The notes below the pieces were generated by a model. It saw only the letters and a program-made list of their open reading frames with translations, made no database searches and had not been told where the DNA came from. Of a stretch of 64,000 nt of DNA, positions 1 to 9,872 are shown in pieces. The position numbers and the translations under genes are program-made. This DNA is from Talaromyces rugulosus (lineage: Eukaryota; Ascomycota; Eurotiomycetes; Eurotiales; Trichocomaceae): NCBI RefSeq assembly GCF_013368755.1, contig NC_049566.1, positions 1,178,001-1,242,000 on the forward strand. Reading direction: 5' to 3'. Each line of letters opens with the position of its first letter. The stretch's first letter is position 1.

Positions 1-2777
1 CCTTCTAAAAAGAAGCGAAGTTGAATATTGCATATTCTCGAGATCTACTGGTTGTCAAGAATCTATGAGGATTTGAGTTCCTTCGGCAGGCATCCATGTA
101 GGTCGATGACCGCATGATTCGCTAATTATATCTGTAAAACATCAATAAACATTAACATCTGGAGACCCTCCACCAGAAACATTTCATCGAGTTCCAGAAA
201 AAAAAAGCCAAAGCTTATATCTATGCAGGCTACATAGATTAACATACGTATTTGATGCTTCTTGAGTTTTGCCAAGAGCTAAACCAAGAAAAACGGTGGC
301 AAATTGACAAGGTTTTTTTCAAAACAACATTACTACCTTTTTTCAATCCATAACAAGCCTTGCGTAATAGTCTCCGCCTTATTTACACCGTTACAGGTAC
401 CTACTTTTTACTAGTAACATAGGGGAATGCTGGCAAAGTATTCCCGGCACTTTTTATTCTAATGTCCTTACATCGGATTACTTGTTATCAAAAAGACTCT
501 GGGGAAACAGACAAGTGACTTTCAATCTCTTTATGCTAATTATAATTTCTATACAAAGAAAAACCATCCGAGCCGTGGGAGTCCGTCACACGACCAAAAG
601 AAAATCAACGCCTGCACAGCCTCAAATTCAATACAATAAATGTAAAAAAAAGTGTTAAAAATCGACTCCGATTTGGTATGCACCCCGTAATAGTAACGAT
701 ATTAATTAAATACAGGACTGGTCTCACAATTAGCGGAAGCCCCGGAAACGCCTCACGACGGTGGCTGCTGCAGGGGTGCGAAAATAGTTACGTACCAAGA
801 AAATCAGCTACACTGTTGCAACTATTTGTTAATTTACTACAGCTGTCCTTCTTCGTAATATTTAAGATTAATCTACCCAACAATAAATAATATTTATTCT
901 GAAACGAAGCGATGACACTCTTGCAATCCTGTTGAAATAAATACGCATAAATACCAGTCATGGGTAAATCTGCAACGTTGCTTGGGCCGCGGTCTAGAAC
1001 CGTCATTCTCCACCACGCTGACCCTTCTCTCGTCTATTTTTTACAGTTACATATAAACCGTTTTTATTATTACTTGAGCTATTCCCCCTAGGTATTAGCC
1101 AGCAACTTCTCATTTTGCACGGTTCATGTGAAAAAACCACGCGAACTGGCCGAGCACAGAAAAAGCAAATAGCCTCATTCGTTCTAGACCTTCAATCGAC
1201 CTTGGCTTGGAAGTTTGACTATCGCCTGTCCATTTTGCAGTTTCACCAGTCAAGTGGATATTCAATGCAATTTTGATTTTGGACTTGCAAATATCTTGCA
1301 GACTTGCGCTCTATGAAAACTACGGTGGAAGCTGGAAAGTATGTCGATACACTCGAGATAAAGTTCATTGGTCATATCTAATATTAATTGTTACGTGGAA
1401 GGAAACATAATAACATTTTTCAACTTGATGGCTATCTGTAGAAAGTAAGAAAATGATAACCAGAGATAAAATAACAATGAAACATACGAAAAGAGAATGG
1501 AAGATGCAAAAGGAGAGGATTGCCTAACAAAACTTGCTAATTGGTATAGAATGGCCTTTCAGCAACTAGGCCTAGCTTAATATTTGGAAACAGATAATAA
1601 CTTGCTGTTGCGCGGGAAGAGTGCATTTGTAGATACTGGGCGGTCGAAATGCTGGAGGTTGGTGTCTCTTTCGCCTCGACTGCCGTTAGATAGGCCTCAC
1701 TCGTTTTATTCCTACATAAACGTCTATTAAGACTTGAATTATACATACTCTACATGTTTTTTTTTAAAAAAAAGATTATCTATCGCAGAGCCGCCCTGTC
1801 TCGAAGTTGTCGACCAGCAGGACCAGAGCTATCGTCTTAGGGTTCTTTCAGTTCCCTGATTATGTCTGTCGAGGAGGCGGCTTGTACTCAAGGTTGGGAA
1901 AGAGTTCATCAGTGGCGTGTGAATTTTTTTTAATTACTCTGTCTATATCCTTTGTCGGTTTTTGTATATGCCAAGAAGACTTCTGGCTTTTTGGTGCAGC
2001 CGTCAACAAATGATAAATTTTTAGCTAAAGCTCAACTTCAAGAAATTGCCCGAAGCAACCTCCCTGGAATAATCATAGATTGACTGAGAATACTAACATG
2101 AATACATGTAGCTATAGGGAACCAAATGCACATAGCAAACACCGCATGTGACCATTGAATTTTAATTGCTAACCTCATAATACCTTGGCCTGGCTACTGA
2201 TATGCCAAAGATGGTTAAATTAGGCGTCTCTGTACGAACTGCTAAGCTAAAGGTCATGCTGAAGAGAGTACCAAATCTGATGCCTGTGGGAATACCCTAT
2301 GCTCTGAAGTTATAGGAGCCCTCCCGGTCCATGTATTACCTTCGAACTGCCAGAATCAGCACTAGCGGCCATGAAAACACTCTTCGTTCACCATGATTTC
2401 CCATGGCCCTTTCCGAAATACATGGATCTGGAGGGCTCCTATAAATTCAGAGCATAGGGTATTACCACCCTTTCCAAGTCATTTCAAATACCTTCAACAA
2501 GTTTGTCATGCATTTCCGTAAATGGGAATATATATTAGACAAATCTCCTGACATCTCGCACGTTCCAGTCTTTCGCTGAGTACATTTAATTCGCCCTAAT
2601 TACGTAGCTATGACTTTACATATATCAATATAATTATTTCATGTAGGTATTTAATTTCCAAAAGAAACCCCTGTGTTGAGTCATTGGAATAAGATCAGTT
2701 GGTAAACAAACGTAAATTTTAGTTACAATTCGAAGTCTTTCGATATATGTATTACATACTCATAGATACATGTATAA
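1..2777. other. AT-rich gene-free region
   Basis: No reading frame here resembles a protein, and stops are frequent in all six frames; the longest frames are about 70 codons. The DNA is AT-rich with many short A/T runs. The only structured element seen is the inverted repeat at 2291-2463. The right end is the 3' flank of the flavin oxidase gene. Confidence 0.6.
2291..2463. repeat. 173-bp inverted-repeat element (MITE or fold-back candidate)
   Basis: The arms at 2291-2337 and 2417-2463 are inverted copies, 44 of 47 positions identical, separated by a 79-bp spacer. Both outer ends read AATACCCTATGCTCTGAA. The spacer has no coding frame. A non-autonomous transposon (MITE) or a fold-back element is the likeliest explanation. 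I see no unambiguous target-site duplication, and no second copy in this window. Confidence 0.6.
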
Positions 2778-4444
2778 TCATGCATGACCCAGACCCTGAG
2801 GATGGTCAAAAATTGTATCTGGGTCCGCTGACCTCTTAACTGCCTTCAAGCGGTCTAAAGCCGAGCCGTAGTAAGCCATCCCAAAATTTTGAAGATAAGG
2901 GTCGACGTAGTTCTGATAGGCATGCCAGTTGCTTTTCTTTGATTTGCTTTGTTTGATTGTGTCTGCTATATTTGTGATTCTGTTCACGGCGGAGGTACGA
3001 CTATTAGGGTTATCGAATCCCGGAAACCCGTTTGAATAAATCTGCACCAAGAAGAGACTTTGCCAATGCTCAAAAGACATGCCGTCACTGACAGGTCTAC
3101 GGTTAGTCGCTGACCCGGGCCCATTCAAATCAAATGAAATATGGGTATGGGTGCCGTTGATGTCCACAGAGGCCATAAGAGCATCGGCAACCGCCTCTAT
3201 CGTTTCGAGTGTGTGGTCCGGATCACCATCATCTAAAAGGGATTGTGCATAATAAGGCTGACTAGTTGCCACTGAAGTATCCAATGGACCCATCAAATCA
3301 GTGAGCGCTGTAATCCAGTCACTGAACTCGCGGGCATATGATCCTGATTCAAGGGCGGCCACTCCTCTTTCTCGCAGCATTTCAAGAAGCCTGTTGATAG
3401 TAGTCGTATAGTCACTCTTATTTCCAAGGTACTGGCCAGTGAGCATACAGGCGCTCTCAGTATTTGCATAATCACCATTGAGGATCAATTCTCCACCAAA
3501 CTCGACGGGTAGACCATCGGGATCGTCAGCAGGGATGGATCCTATTTCTTGTAAAGCCAAGAGAACTCGGACGCAGTCGGTATAGGTAGCAAAGTTCAGG
3601 CCATAGTTGATTATTTCAGAAGGAGCTGTCTCCATAAGGTATGTAAACGAAGTAACAACTCCAAAGTTGTTGGCTCCAGCGCCTCGCACTGCCCACCATA
3701 ACTCTGCGTCATCGCCTGTTGAGCTAGGGTTTAGAATTTTGATATTTCCGTTAATGTCGACAAACTCTACCGAAACAACTTCAAGAATGAGTTAGGAGGG
3801 CTCTTCTCAAATAATATGAGATTGTTGTAATTCTCAACCCCAAGAAGTATTCGCCACTCACTTCGATCAACAAGCCATCCCCATTTGCGAGATGTGAAAC
3901 CCCATCCACCTCCTAAGCTGTGCCCTGATATTCCAACAGTAGGACAAGTTCCATGAGGTAGAGCATATTTGCCTTTGCCCATTGCGAGAGCCAATTGCCC
4001 TAATGATTGCCCGAATTTGACAGTGACTTGTTTCCTGTCATCGTCAAAAGTGATGGACCTCATCTGGCTGGAATCAATAACCACCTGGCCAGACAGGCTG
4101 TACGCAGCATAACTATGACCACCGCCACGAATACTGATTTTTGTACGCCCTTTCTCAGCAGCTACACAACGAACAGTTGCGGCGACCTCTTCTGTAGAAG
4201 ACGGAATGACAATGATCTCGGGATGTGTGTGGTAGTTGGTATTTTGTGACACAGAAAAATTGGCATATATCGACTCCCTGGGATAAACAAGAGATGCCCC
4301 AGTTTTGTTTAGACAAGCAGAAACAGAAACCGGACGAGCATCGTCGGCGTTATTCGAAGATGCTGCCTCGACAGTCAGTTTTTTCCTACCGGCCAGAATC
4401 ACCACGGCTAATGCCATTGGTGTGACCCATGGAAATATTAACAT
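2778..4444 (-). CDS. FAD-linked oxidoreductase, berberine-bridge/oligosaccharide oxidase type
   Basis: Flavoprotein of the FAD_binding_4 plus BBE family, which oxidises sugars, alcohols or secondary metabolites with O2. One 83-bp intron at 3779-3861 (donor gtgagt, branch cctaact) joins two exons into 527 aa; after splicing the frame reads VDRIVSVEFVDING then ELWWAVRGAGANNFG, as the family requires. GGGHSY (His110) and HGTCPTVGISGH (Cys167) are the two residues that carry FAD bicovalently in glucooligosaccharide-oxidase relatives. The C-terminus has the BBE signature (NYVDPYL, then AYYG and ADPDTIF). A hydrophobic stretch lies near residues 8-20, but it is a weak signal peptide, so secretion is uncertain; an upstream 5' exon is possible. 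The substrate cannot be read from sequence. The next gene on the same strand is phosphatidylserine synthase, with no obvious link. Confidence 0.88.
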
Positions 4445-4931
4445 ATTTTCCCCAATGAGTTCGTCATGGAATCAAACAACTGTATGAACATTAGCACTTT
4501 GAAATATGGTCTGCAAATCGCGGTCAAATATCAATGTCCGTACCCCTATATTTGAAGTCTCTGCTACATATGTACTCACGAGCGTATCTCGGCCCCTTGC
4601 TTTATTGGCATGTTCGGCTCCCATGGCAGGTGAGACTACATTCCACACGGTAGGAAGATGTGTTGCACGGTCATTAGGTATAGGAAGATGTCTTAACTAG
4701 TTGTACCTTGATGCCGAATTTTCAAAACCTCGAAAAATTATATTGTTTATTACAACTTTTGGAAAGTGAAAGTGGTGTAGAATGCGCGTGTTTTAGTTCT
4801 ACTTTAGTATATGTATATAAAAAAAAAATACCACATCTCAACTTTTGCACAGCCCCTAATAATTTTCTCAATTCAACATTCACCTGAATCGACGATACCA
4901 TACCTGGTATACCTTGGGACTTGTCGAGAAA
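4445..4931. other. Intergenic: oxidase promoter and PSS 3' flank
   Basis: 487 bp between two minus-strand genes. It holds the oxidase 5' region and the phosphatidylserine synthase 3' UTR. The 11-mer TAGGAAGATGT occurs twice (about 4649 and 4682). No gene is seen. Confidence 0.6.
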
Positions 4932-5935
4932 CTAGGGCTTGGGTATATGCAATGATTTGCTAACCATAAGGCAGCCCCAAAGAACGAATAGCAGTGCGAC
5001 AGGGTGAAACTCGAAAATCGTATCCTGCGCAGCCAGCCCAAAGGGCAAATTTTCATGAGTCCATCCCTGTGAGACCCAGTATGCCATGAGACTTGCAATC
5101 GAAAGGGATGTAGGTATCGGGGTTCCTTCAAAGTGGGTGGATTTTCCTGTCTTGTCTTTCGGCAGAACAGCGACCGTGACGTTGAATCGCGCCAATCTCG
5201 TCAGTCCGCAAAGGACGAAAAAGCTAAGCAAGAGGTGATCAACCGGGGAGCGGATGCCAATGGCAAATGCGACAGAAGCGGGGGCGACTCCAAAAGAGAT
5301 CTATCAATTTCTAAAATTAGCAACGTTTCAATATTCTTTTGGACTTTGGTTGAGACCCTACCAGGTCTGCCAAAGAGTCTAGCTCTTGCCCCATCAAAGA
5401 TGACTTCTTTCGCCATCTGGCGACCCGCCCGTCCATGAAATCAAAGAAAAGACCGAATGGCATAAAAATAAGTGCTGCCCACAATGGCGCATTATCCTCC
5501 GGGTTCGTCAAATAGCGCATCGACGAAAGGACCGACATAACTGTGTACTGTTTAGCAAAGTAATAACGCACATTGTGTTCAATACTTACACCCGCAGAAG
5601 CCTATCACCAGTCAGTCAAAAAAAATAATGAATCAAGTAAACATGTGTGCTTACCATTAAGCTCCGTTATCAAATCCGCAAGGTGAAGAGTTCTAACGTA
5701 GATGGTGGTGAGTGTTGGGATTTCCCACGATGGCAAAGGAGAGATATGCGAACCTAACCATGTTGAAATGCCCAGTGTCGGCTTGCAAAAGCTTCTTCTG
5801 CTTTTCTTGGCTTGCTATAAATTGTTAACTGTAAGTAACAAACTGTATATGAGGTCACTCATCCTTACAATCTCCAGTCACACCGCCTGTGCCCTGGTCC
5901 GAGCCCGACGACAGGTTCGACGTTCGGCGAGACAT
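4932..5935 (-). CDS. CDP-diacylglycerol-serine O-phosphatidyltransferase (phosphatidylserine synthase)
   Basis: Makes phosphatidylserine from CDP-diacylglycerol and serine in the ER membrane (yeast Cho1 family). Six exons give 241 aa: 5869-5935, 5754-5814, 5655-5692, 5590-5601, 5362-5540, 4932-5300. The CDP-alcohol phosphotransferase motif is complete: [10 protein letters not shown] followed by [12 protein letters not shown], i.e. DGxxAR(x8)GxxxDxxxD. The start at 5935 gives [15 protein letters not shown]; downstream reads [20 protein letters not shown]. Exon 4 is only 12 nt and supplies GFCG, matching the GFSG position of yeast Cho1 as I remember it. Intron 2 uses an unusual gttcgc donor. 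Several membrane segments follow the motif, and the protein ends SKSLHIPKP. It lies head-to-tail with GAR1 upstream. Identity is firm; exact small-exon borders need transcript data. Confidence 0.92.
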
Positions 5936-6387
5936 TTTCCTTCTCTAGCAGGCAAAACAAAGATACCGTGAATATACAATATATCTAGACACAGAGACAA
6001 TTGAGTGAGTGGTGCCAAATTGTGAGGTGGGACGTATCCTGCGAACGTTGGTGCCGCCGTGACTGCGGTGAAGTTTGGCCGCCGCCTAAACGTCATTGTT
6101 TGACTGGTTTGCATTGGCTCAGCCACAACGCTAAAAAAAAAGTTGGAGAAAACTTCGTGTGGCTGGTGTTTATATTTAAATATTTTTGAAAGCTACTCAT
6201 CAACCTAGCGATAGTGATATGTAAATAAAACCCACGTGCGATGAAATAATTTACAGACTTGATTTCACCAGACGGTAGACTTTTGTAGATACGCATAATA
6301 GCTGTAGCAAAAGAAAAGTATCCGTGCCCAATCCCCAGAACGCCGGAACGAGATAAACAGACATATTGGCGAGAAATTGCAGAATAT
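5936..6387. other. Intergenic: PSS promoter and GAR1 3' flank
   Basis: 452 bp between two minus-strand genes. It holds the phosphatidylserine synthase 5' leader and promoter and the GAR1 3' UTR. No other feature is recognised. Confidence 0.6.
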
Positions 6388-7289
6388 CTAACCCCGTCCG
6401 CGGAAGCCTCCACGAGAACCCCCACGAGGAGCACCTCGTGAAAATCCACCACTACCACCACGACCCCGGGGGGCACCAAAGCTTCCTCCCCGACCGCCGC
6501 GGAAACCACCAGGCCCTCCACGACCGCCACGAGCACCGCCTCTGGGTGCTCCTCTTCCAAAACCACCGCCAAAACCACCGCGTCCACCGCGGGGTCCTCC
6601 TCCTCGAGCTCCAACGGGCCTCTTGGCACCTGATATGTGTTAGTGATATCGAACGGGAACTGTGGACATCGATAAATACCGGGTGGAGCCTTTGGCTTAG
6701 GCAAGAACCTAGACGCAAGTTTAGCGACGTTCTGAAACATAAATCAAAGCTGGTGTGTAGTTTGTCATACTTTTCCAAAGGTAGCAGCTTGTCACCGCCG
6801 ATGAAAAATTTGTCTCCGGCCTTGAACGAAGTTGCAACGATTCCCTCTTGCGGTTTGATAGTGAAATAAACTTGGTTAATGGGACCAAGGACTTCGTCAA
6901 CCTTGCCGATAGGTGTCTAAGGAACCATTTATTAGCAGAGGCCCTTCCTAGGTGAGGTTGCGTGGTCAAGACAAACCTTGTTCTCGAGGTAGATGGGAGC
7001 ATTGAAATAGGGGATCTTGGGATTGATCGATTCGCAGACCATCTCACCCTCGCAAGCGTGCATAAAGCTACCCATTTCTGTATTCACTTAGCTTGTGGAT
7101 AATCGCGCGTAGGGTCATCTTAAATCGTACCTAAAACCTGAGCCGGAGGACCGAACGATGGCTGAAAGCCTCCACGACCTGTCCACTAGTCAGCAACTCT
7201 CTCCGTATCCAAAAAAGAGCAGTTTTCTGACCTCCTCTGTTGGCACCAGTAGCGAAACCGCGGCCTCGGCCGCCTCCACGAAAAGACAT
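6388..7289 (-). CDS. gar1: H/ACA snoRNP protein Gar1
   Basis: Core protein of H/ACA box snoRNPs, which direct pseudouridylation and rRNA processing in the nucleolus. Six exons (introns at 7179-7231, 7078-7130, 6917-6976, 6709-6770, 6630-6679) give 207 aa. The order is a short N-terminal GRG segment ([20 protein letters not shown]), the central Gar1 beta-barrel ([17 protein letters not shown], then [19 protein letters not shown] and [20 protein letters not shown]), KPKAPPGAKRP, and a C-terminal arginine-glycine tail of about 80 residues ending RGGFRGRG. The two GR-rich ends flanking the core are diagnostic of eukaryotic Gar1. The gene diverges from threonyl-tRNA synthetase with only 233 bp between start codons, so both translation-related genes share one promoter region. 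Confidence 0.95.
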
Positions 7290-7522
7290 ATTGGGCAATT
7301 GCGAGTTGATATGATTGTCGAGTCGTTGCGGATGAGAATCGCTAGGCCGAAGTTTTTCGATGTGGGAACCCGAACAGGAAAAGATCAAGCGGCACGTGAC
7401 ACACCGCCTTCGCCGCGGCTTCCCCTCCAGCCCACCAACCAAAGCAGTAAATTCGGTGGTGACTCACCCCGCCCTAATATTTATTGTGTTCTCTGCCAAC
7501 AGCGACAATTTTTTTCGGCGCA
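7290..7522. promoter_or_regulatory. Divergent promoter of GAR1 and threonyl-tRNA synthetase
   Basis: The 233 bp separate the two start codons. They contain a CACGTG box at 7393-7398 (Cbf1/bHLH type) and a TGACTCA site at 7460-7466, the consensus of Gcn4/CpcA-type bZIP factors. A pyrimidine-rich stretch precedes the synthetase ATG. That these sites act on either gene is inference. Confidence 0.6.
7460..7466. promoter_or_regulatory. Gcn4/CpcA-type site TGACTCA
   Basis: Perfect 7-bp general-amino-acid-control element, 57 bp before the threonyl-tRNA synthetase ATG. Fungal aminoacyl-tRNA synthetase genes are known targets of Gcn4/CpcA. Any single 7-mer can arise by chance, so only its position supports it. 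Confidence 0.5.
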
Positions 7523-9872
7523 ATGGCTTCGGAAGGGTCCAAAGAACTCCCAACTCGCCCTGCAGGAGACACGAAGATGGCGAACCAGGGAAACTCCCTG
7601 CCCGATTTCATACTAGAGCGAAACAGGCTCTTCGAAGAACTATGGCAGGAGCACGTTAAGGAACAAGCCGAGAAGCCTAGGTCAGAAATCACTGTCACGC
7701 TCGATATCGGCGATGGAAACCCGTCTACTATAATTGCGAAATCGTGGGAAACTACTCCTGGGTCATTTTTGAGGGATGTTCCCAAAGAGATCAGCGCCAA
7801 TGTCGTTATTGCCAAGATAGACGGAAAAGAGCTCTGGGACCTGAACCGCCCATTGGAGAAGGATTGCAAGGTTTCCCTTCTGCCATTTGATCACCCAGAG
7901 GGACGGGAAGTCTTTTGGCATTCCAGCGCTCACTGCCTTGGAGAAGCCTGTGAGCTCGAGTATAACTGTCTGCTCTCTCACGGTCCGCCAACTTTACAGG
8001 GTTTCTTCTACGACATGGCTATACCAGATGGGTAGGTTACCTGAATATTTCCGTAGTTGCATGCTAACATGACCCTCTTCATAGTCTTGTTGTCAAGGAA
8101 AGCGATTGGTCAACCTTGGACAAGAAGGCCGCTCAAGTTTTCAAGGAACGACAAAGCTTTGATCGATTGGAAGTCACAAAGGAGAACCTCAAGAAGATGT
8201 TTGCCTACAGCAAATACAAACTCCACTATATCGACAATTTGGTTCAGGGAGAGAAGAGCACCGTCTATCGCTGCGGCACCCTAGTTGATCTCTGTCGAGG
8301 ACCGCACATTCAAAACACTGGCAAGGTCAAGGCTTTCAAAATCATGCAGAACTCCTCGGCGTATTTCCTTGGAGACCAGACCAATGATTCCTTGCAGCGT
8401 ATTAGAGGTGTTGCCTTCCCGGACAAGGGTGCCATGAAAGAGCACTTGAAGTTCCTGGAAGAGGCGGCGAAGCGAAACCATCTGAGGATTGGTAAAGATC
8501 AAGAACTTTTCTTCTTTGACGACGCTGCTCCTGGATGCCCTTTCCTACTTCCTAATGGAACCAAGATTTTCAACGGTCTTCAAAAGCTTCTTCGCACGGA
8601 ATATCGTAAACGCGGGTACCAAGAGGTGCAGACACCTAACATGTATGACGTTAGCGTCTGGAAAACTTCAGGTCATTGGGCCCATTACAAAGACGATATG
8701 TTCAAACTAGACGTCGAGAAAAGAGAGTGGGGTCTTAAGCCTATGAACTGCCCCGGTCACTTCATGCTGTTTGGGCACCGTGATAGGAGTTATCGTGAAT
8801 TGCCTCTAAGAATTGCCGATTTCGGTGTACTCCACAGAAACGAGGCATCTGGTGCTCTTCACGGCCTCACCCGCGTGCGCAAGTTCCAGCAAGACGATAC
8901 CCATATTTTCTGTACTCCTGACCAGGTACGAAAGCTCTTGTTCTCTGATTTTGCCAATGCTAATTAATTATGGCTTAGATTGCATCTGAAATCGACGGAC
9001 TTTTTGATTTCCTGAAGTCCATCTATGGGCTTTTTGGCTTCACTTTCAAATTGAAGCTATCTACTCGACCCGAGAAATATATGGGAGATTTAGAGGCTTG
9101 GAACTTTGCCGAGGAGCAACTACGCCTTGCACTAAACAAGTTCAAAGGAAATGACTGGGAGCTGAATGAAGGTGACGGTGCTTTCTATGGCCCTAAGATT
9201 GACATCACCATCGCGGACGCGCTGCAGCGAGAGTTCCAATGCGCCACTATCCAGCTCGACTACCAGGCACCGATCAATTTCAGGTTGGAATACATCACAA
9301 ACGAGAAGATAACAGCTGGTGGAGATCAGGAAAAGAAAGAAGGCCAGGAGAAGAAAGAAGGCGAGGAAAAATCCAAAGAAATTGGCGTTGGCCGTGCTCG
9401 CCCGGTCGTTATTCACCGTGCGATCATCGGCAGTTTTGAGCGTTTTCTTGGTATCTTGACCGAGCACTTTGCCGGTAAATGGCCGTTCTGGCTCAGCCCT
9501 AAACAAATCCTGATAGTGCCCGTCATGCCGGATCTGAACGACTATGCGAAGGAACTTCAGCAAATCCTCCAAGCTGATAAATTAAGCGTTGACATTGATA
9601 TTTCTGGCAACACCTTGCAAAAGAAGATCCGTACTGGCCAGCTTTCTCAGTACAACTTTATCTTTGGTACGTTTATTTAAATATCTCATGAAATCATTGG
9701 AAACTAACTTGATACAGTCGTCGGTGCTCAAGAGAGGGACAGCCGAACCGTCAACATTCGCAACCGTGACGACCCGGCCAGTCAGGCCAAGGGAGAGTTG
9801 ATCCCTCTTGAAGAGGCACGCGTCAAGTTGACTGCTCTCAGAAAGGAGCGTAGACTGGTCAACTCTCTGTAG
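7523..9872 (+). CDS. Threonyl-tRNA synthetase, cytosolic type
   Basis: Charges tRNA-Thr and edits Ser-tRNA-Thr. Introns at 8032-8084, 8926-8978 and 9667-9717 give 730 aa, close to yeast cytosolic ThrRS. The order is a TGS-like N-domain; the editing domain with HSSAH and later DLCRGPHI; the class II core with MNCPGHFMLF, RIADFGVLHRNEASGALHGL (motif 2) and VIHRAIIGSFERFLGIL (motif 3); and an anticodon-binding domain from about WLSPKQILIVPV to the end. A lysine/glutamate-rich insert (QEKKEGQEKKEGEEKSKE) sits just before motif 3. The first in-frame ATG is at 7523; upstream in-frame codons are not ATG. No clear mitochondrial presequence is seen, so this is probably the cytosolic enzyme, though dual targeting from an alternative start cannot be excluded. 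Confidence 0.96.

Noticed and set aside
7484..7522. Upstream start for threonyl-tRNA synthetase
   Set aside because: The in-frame codon there is TTG, not ATG; the first ATG is at 7523.
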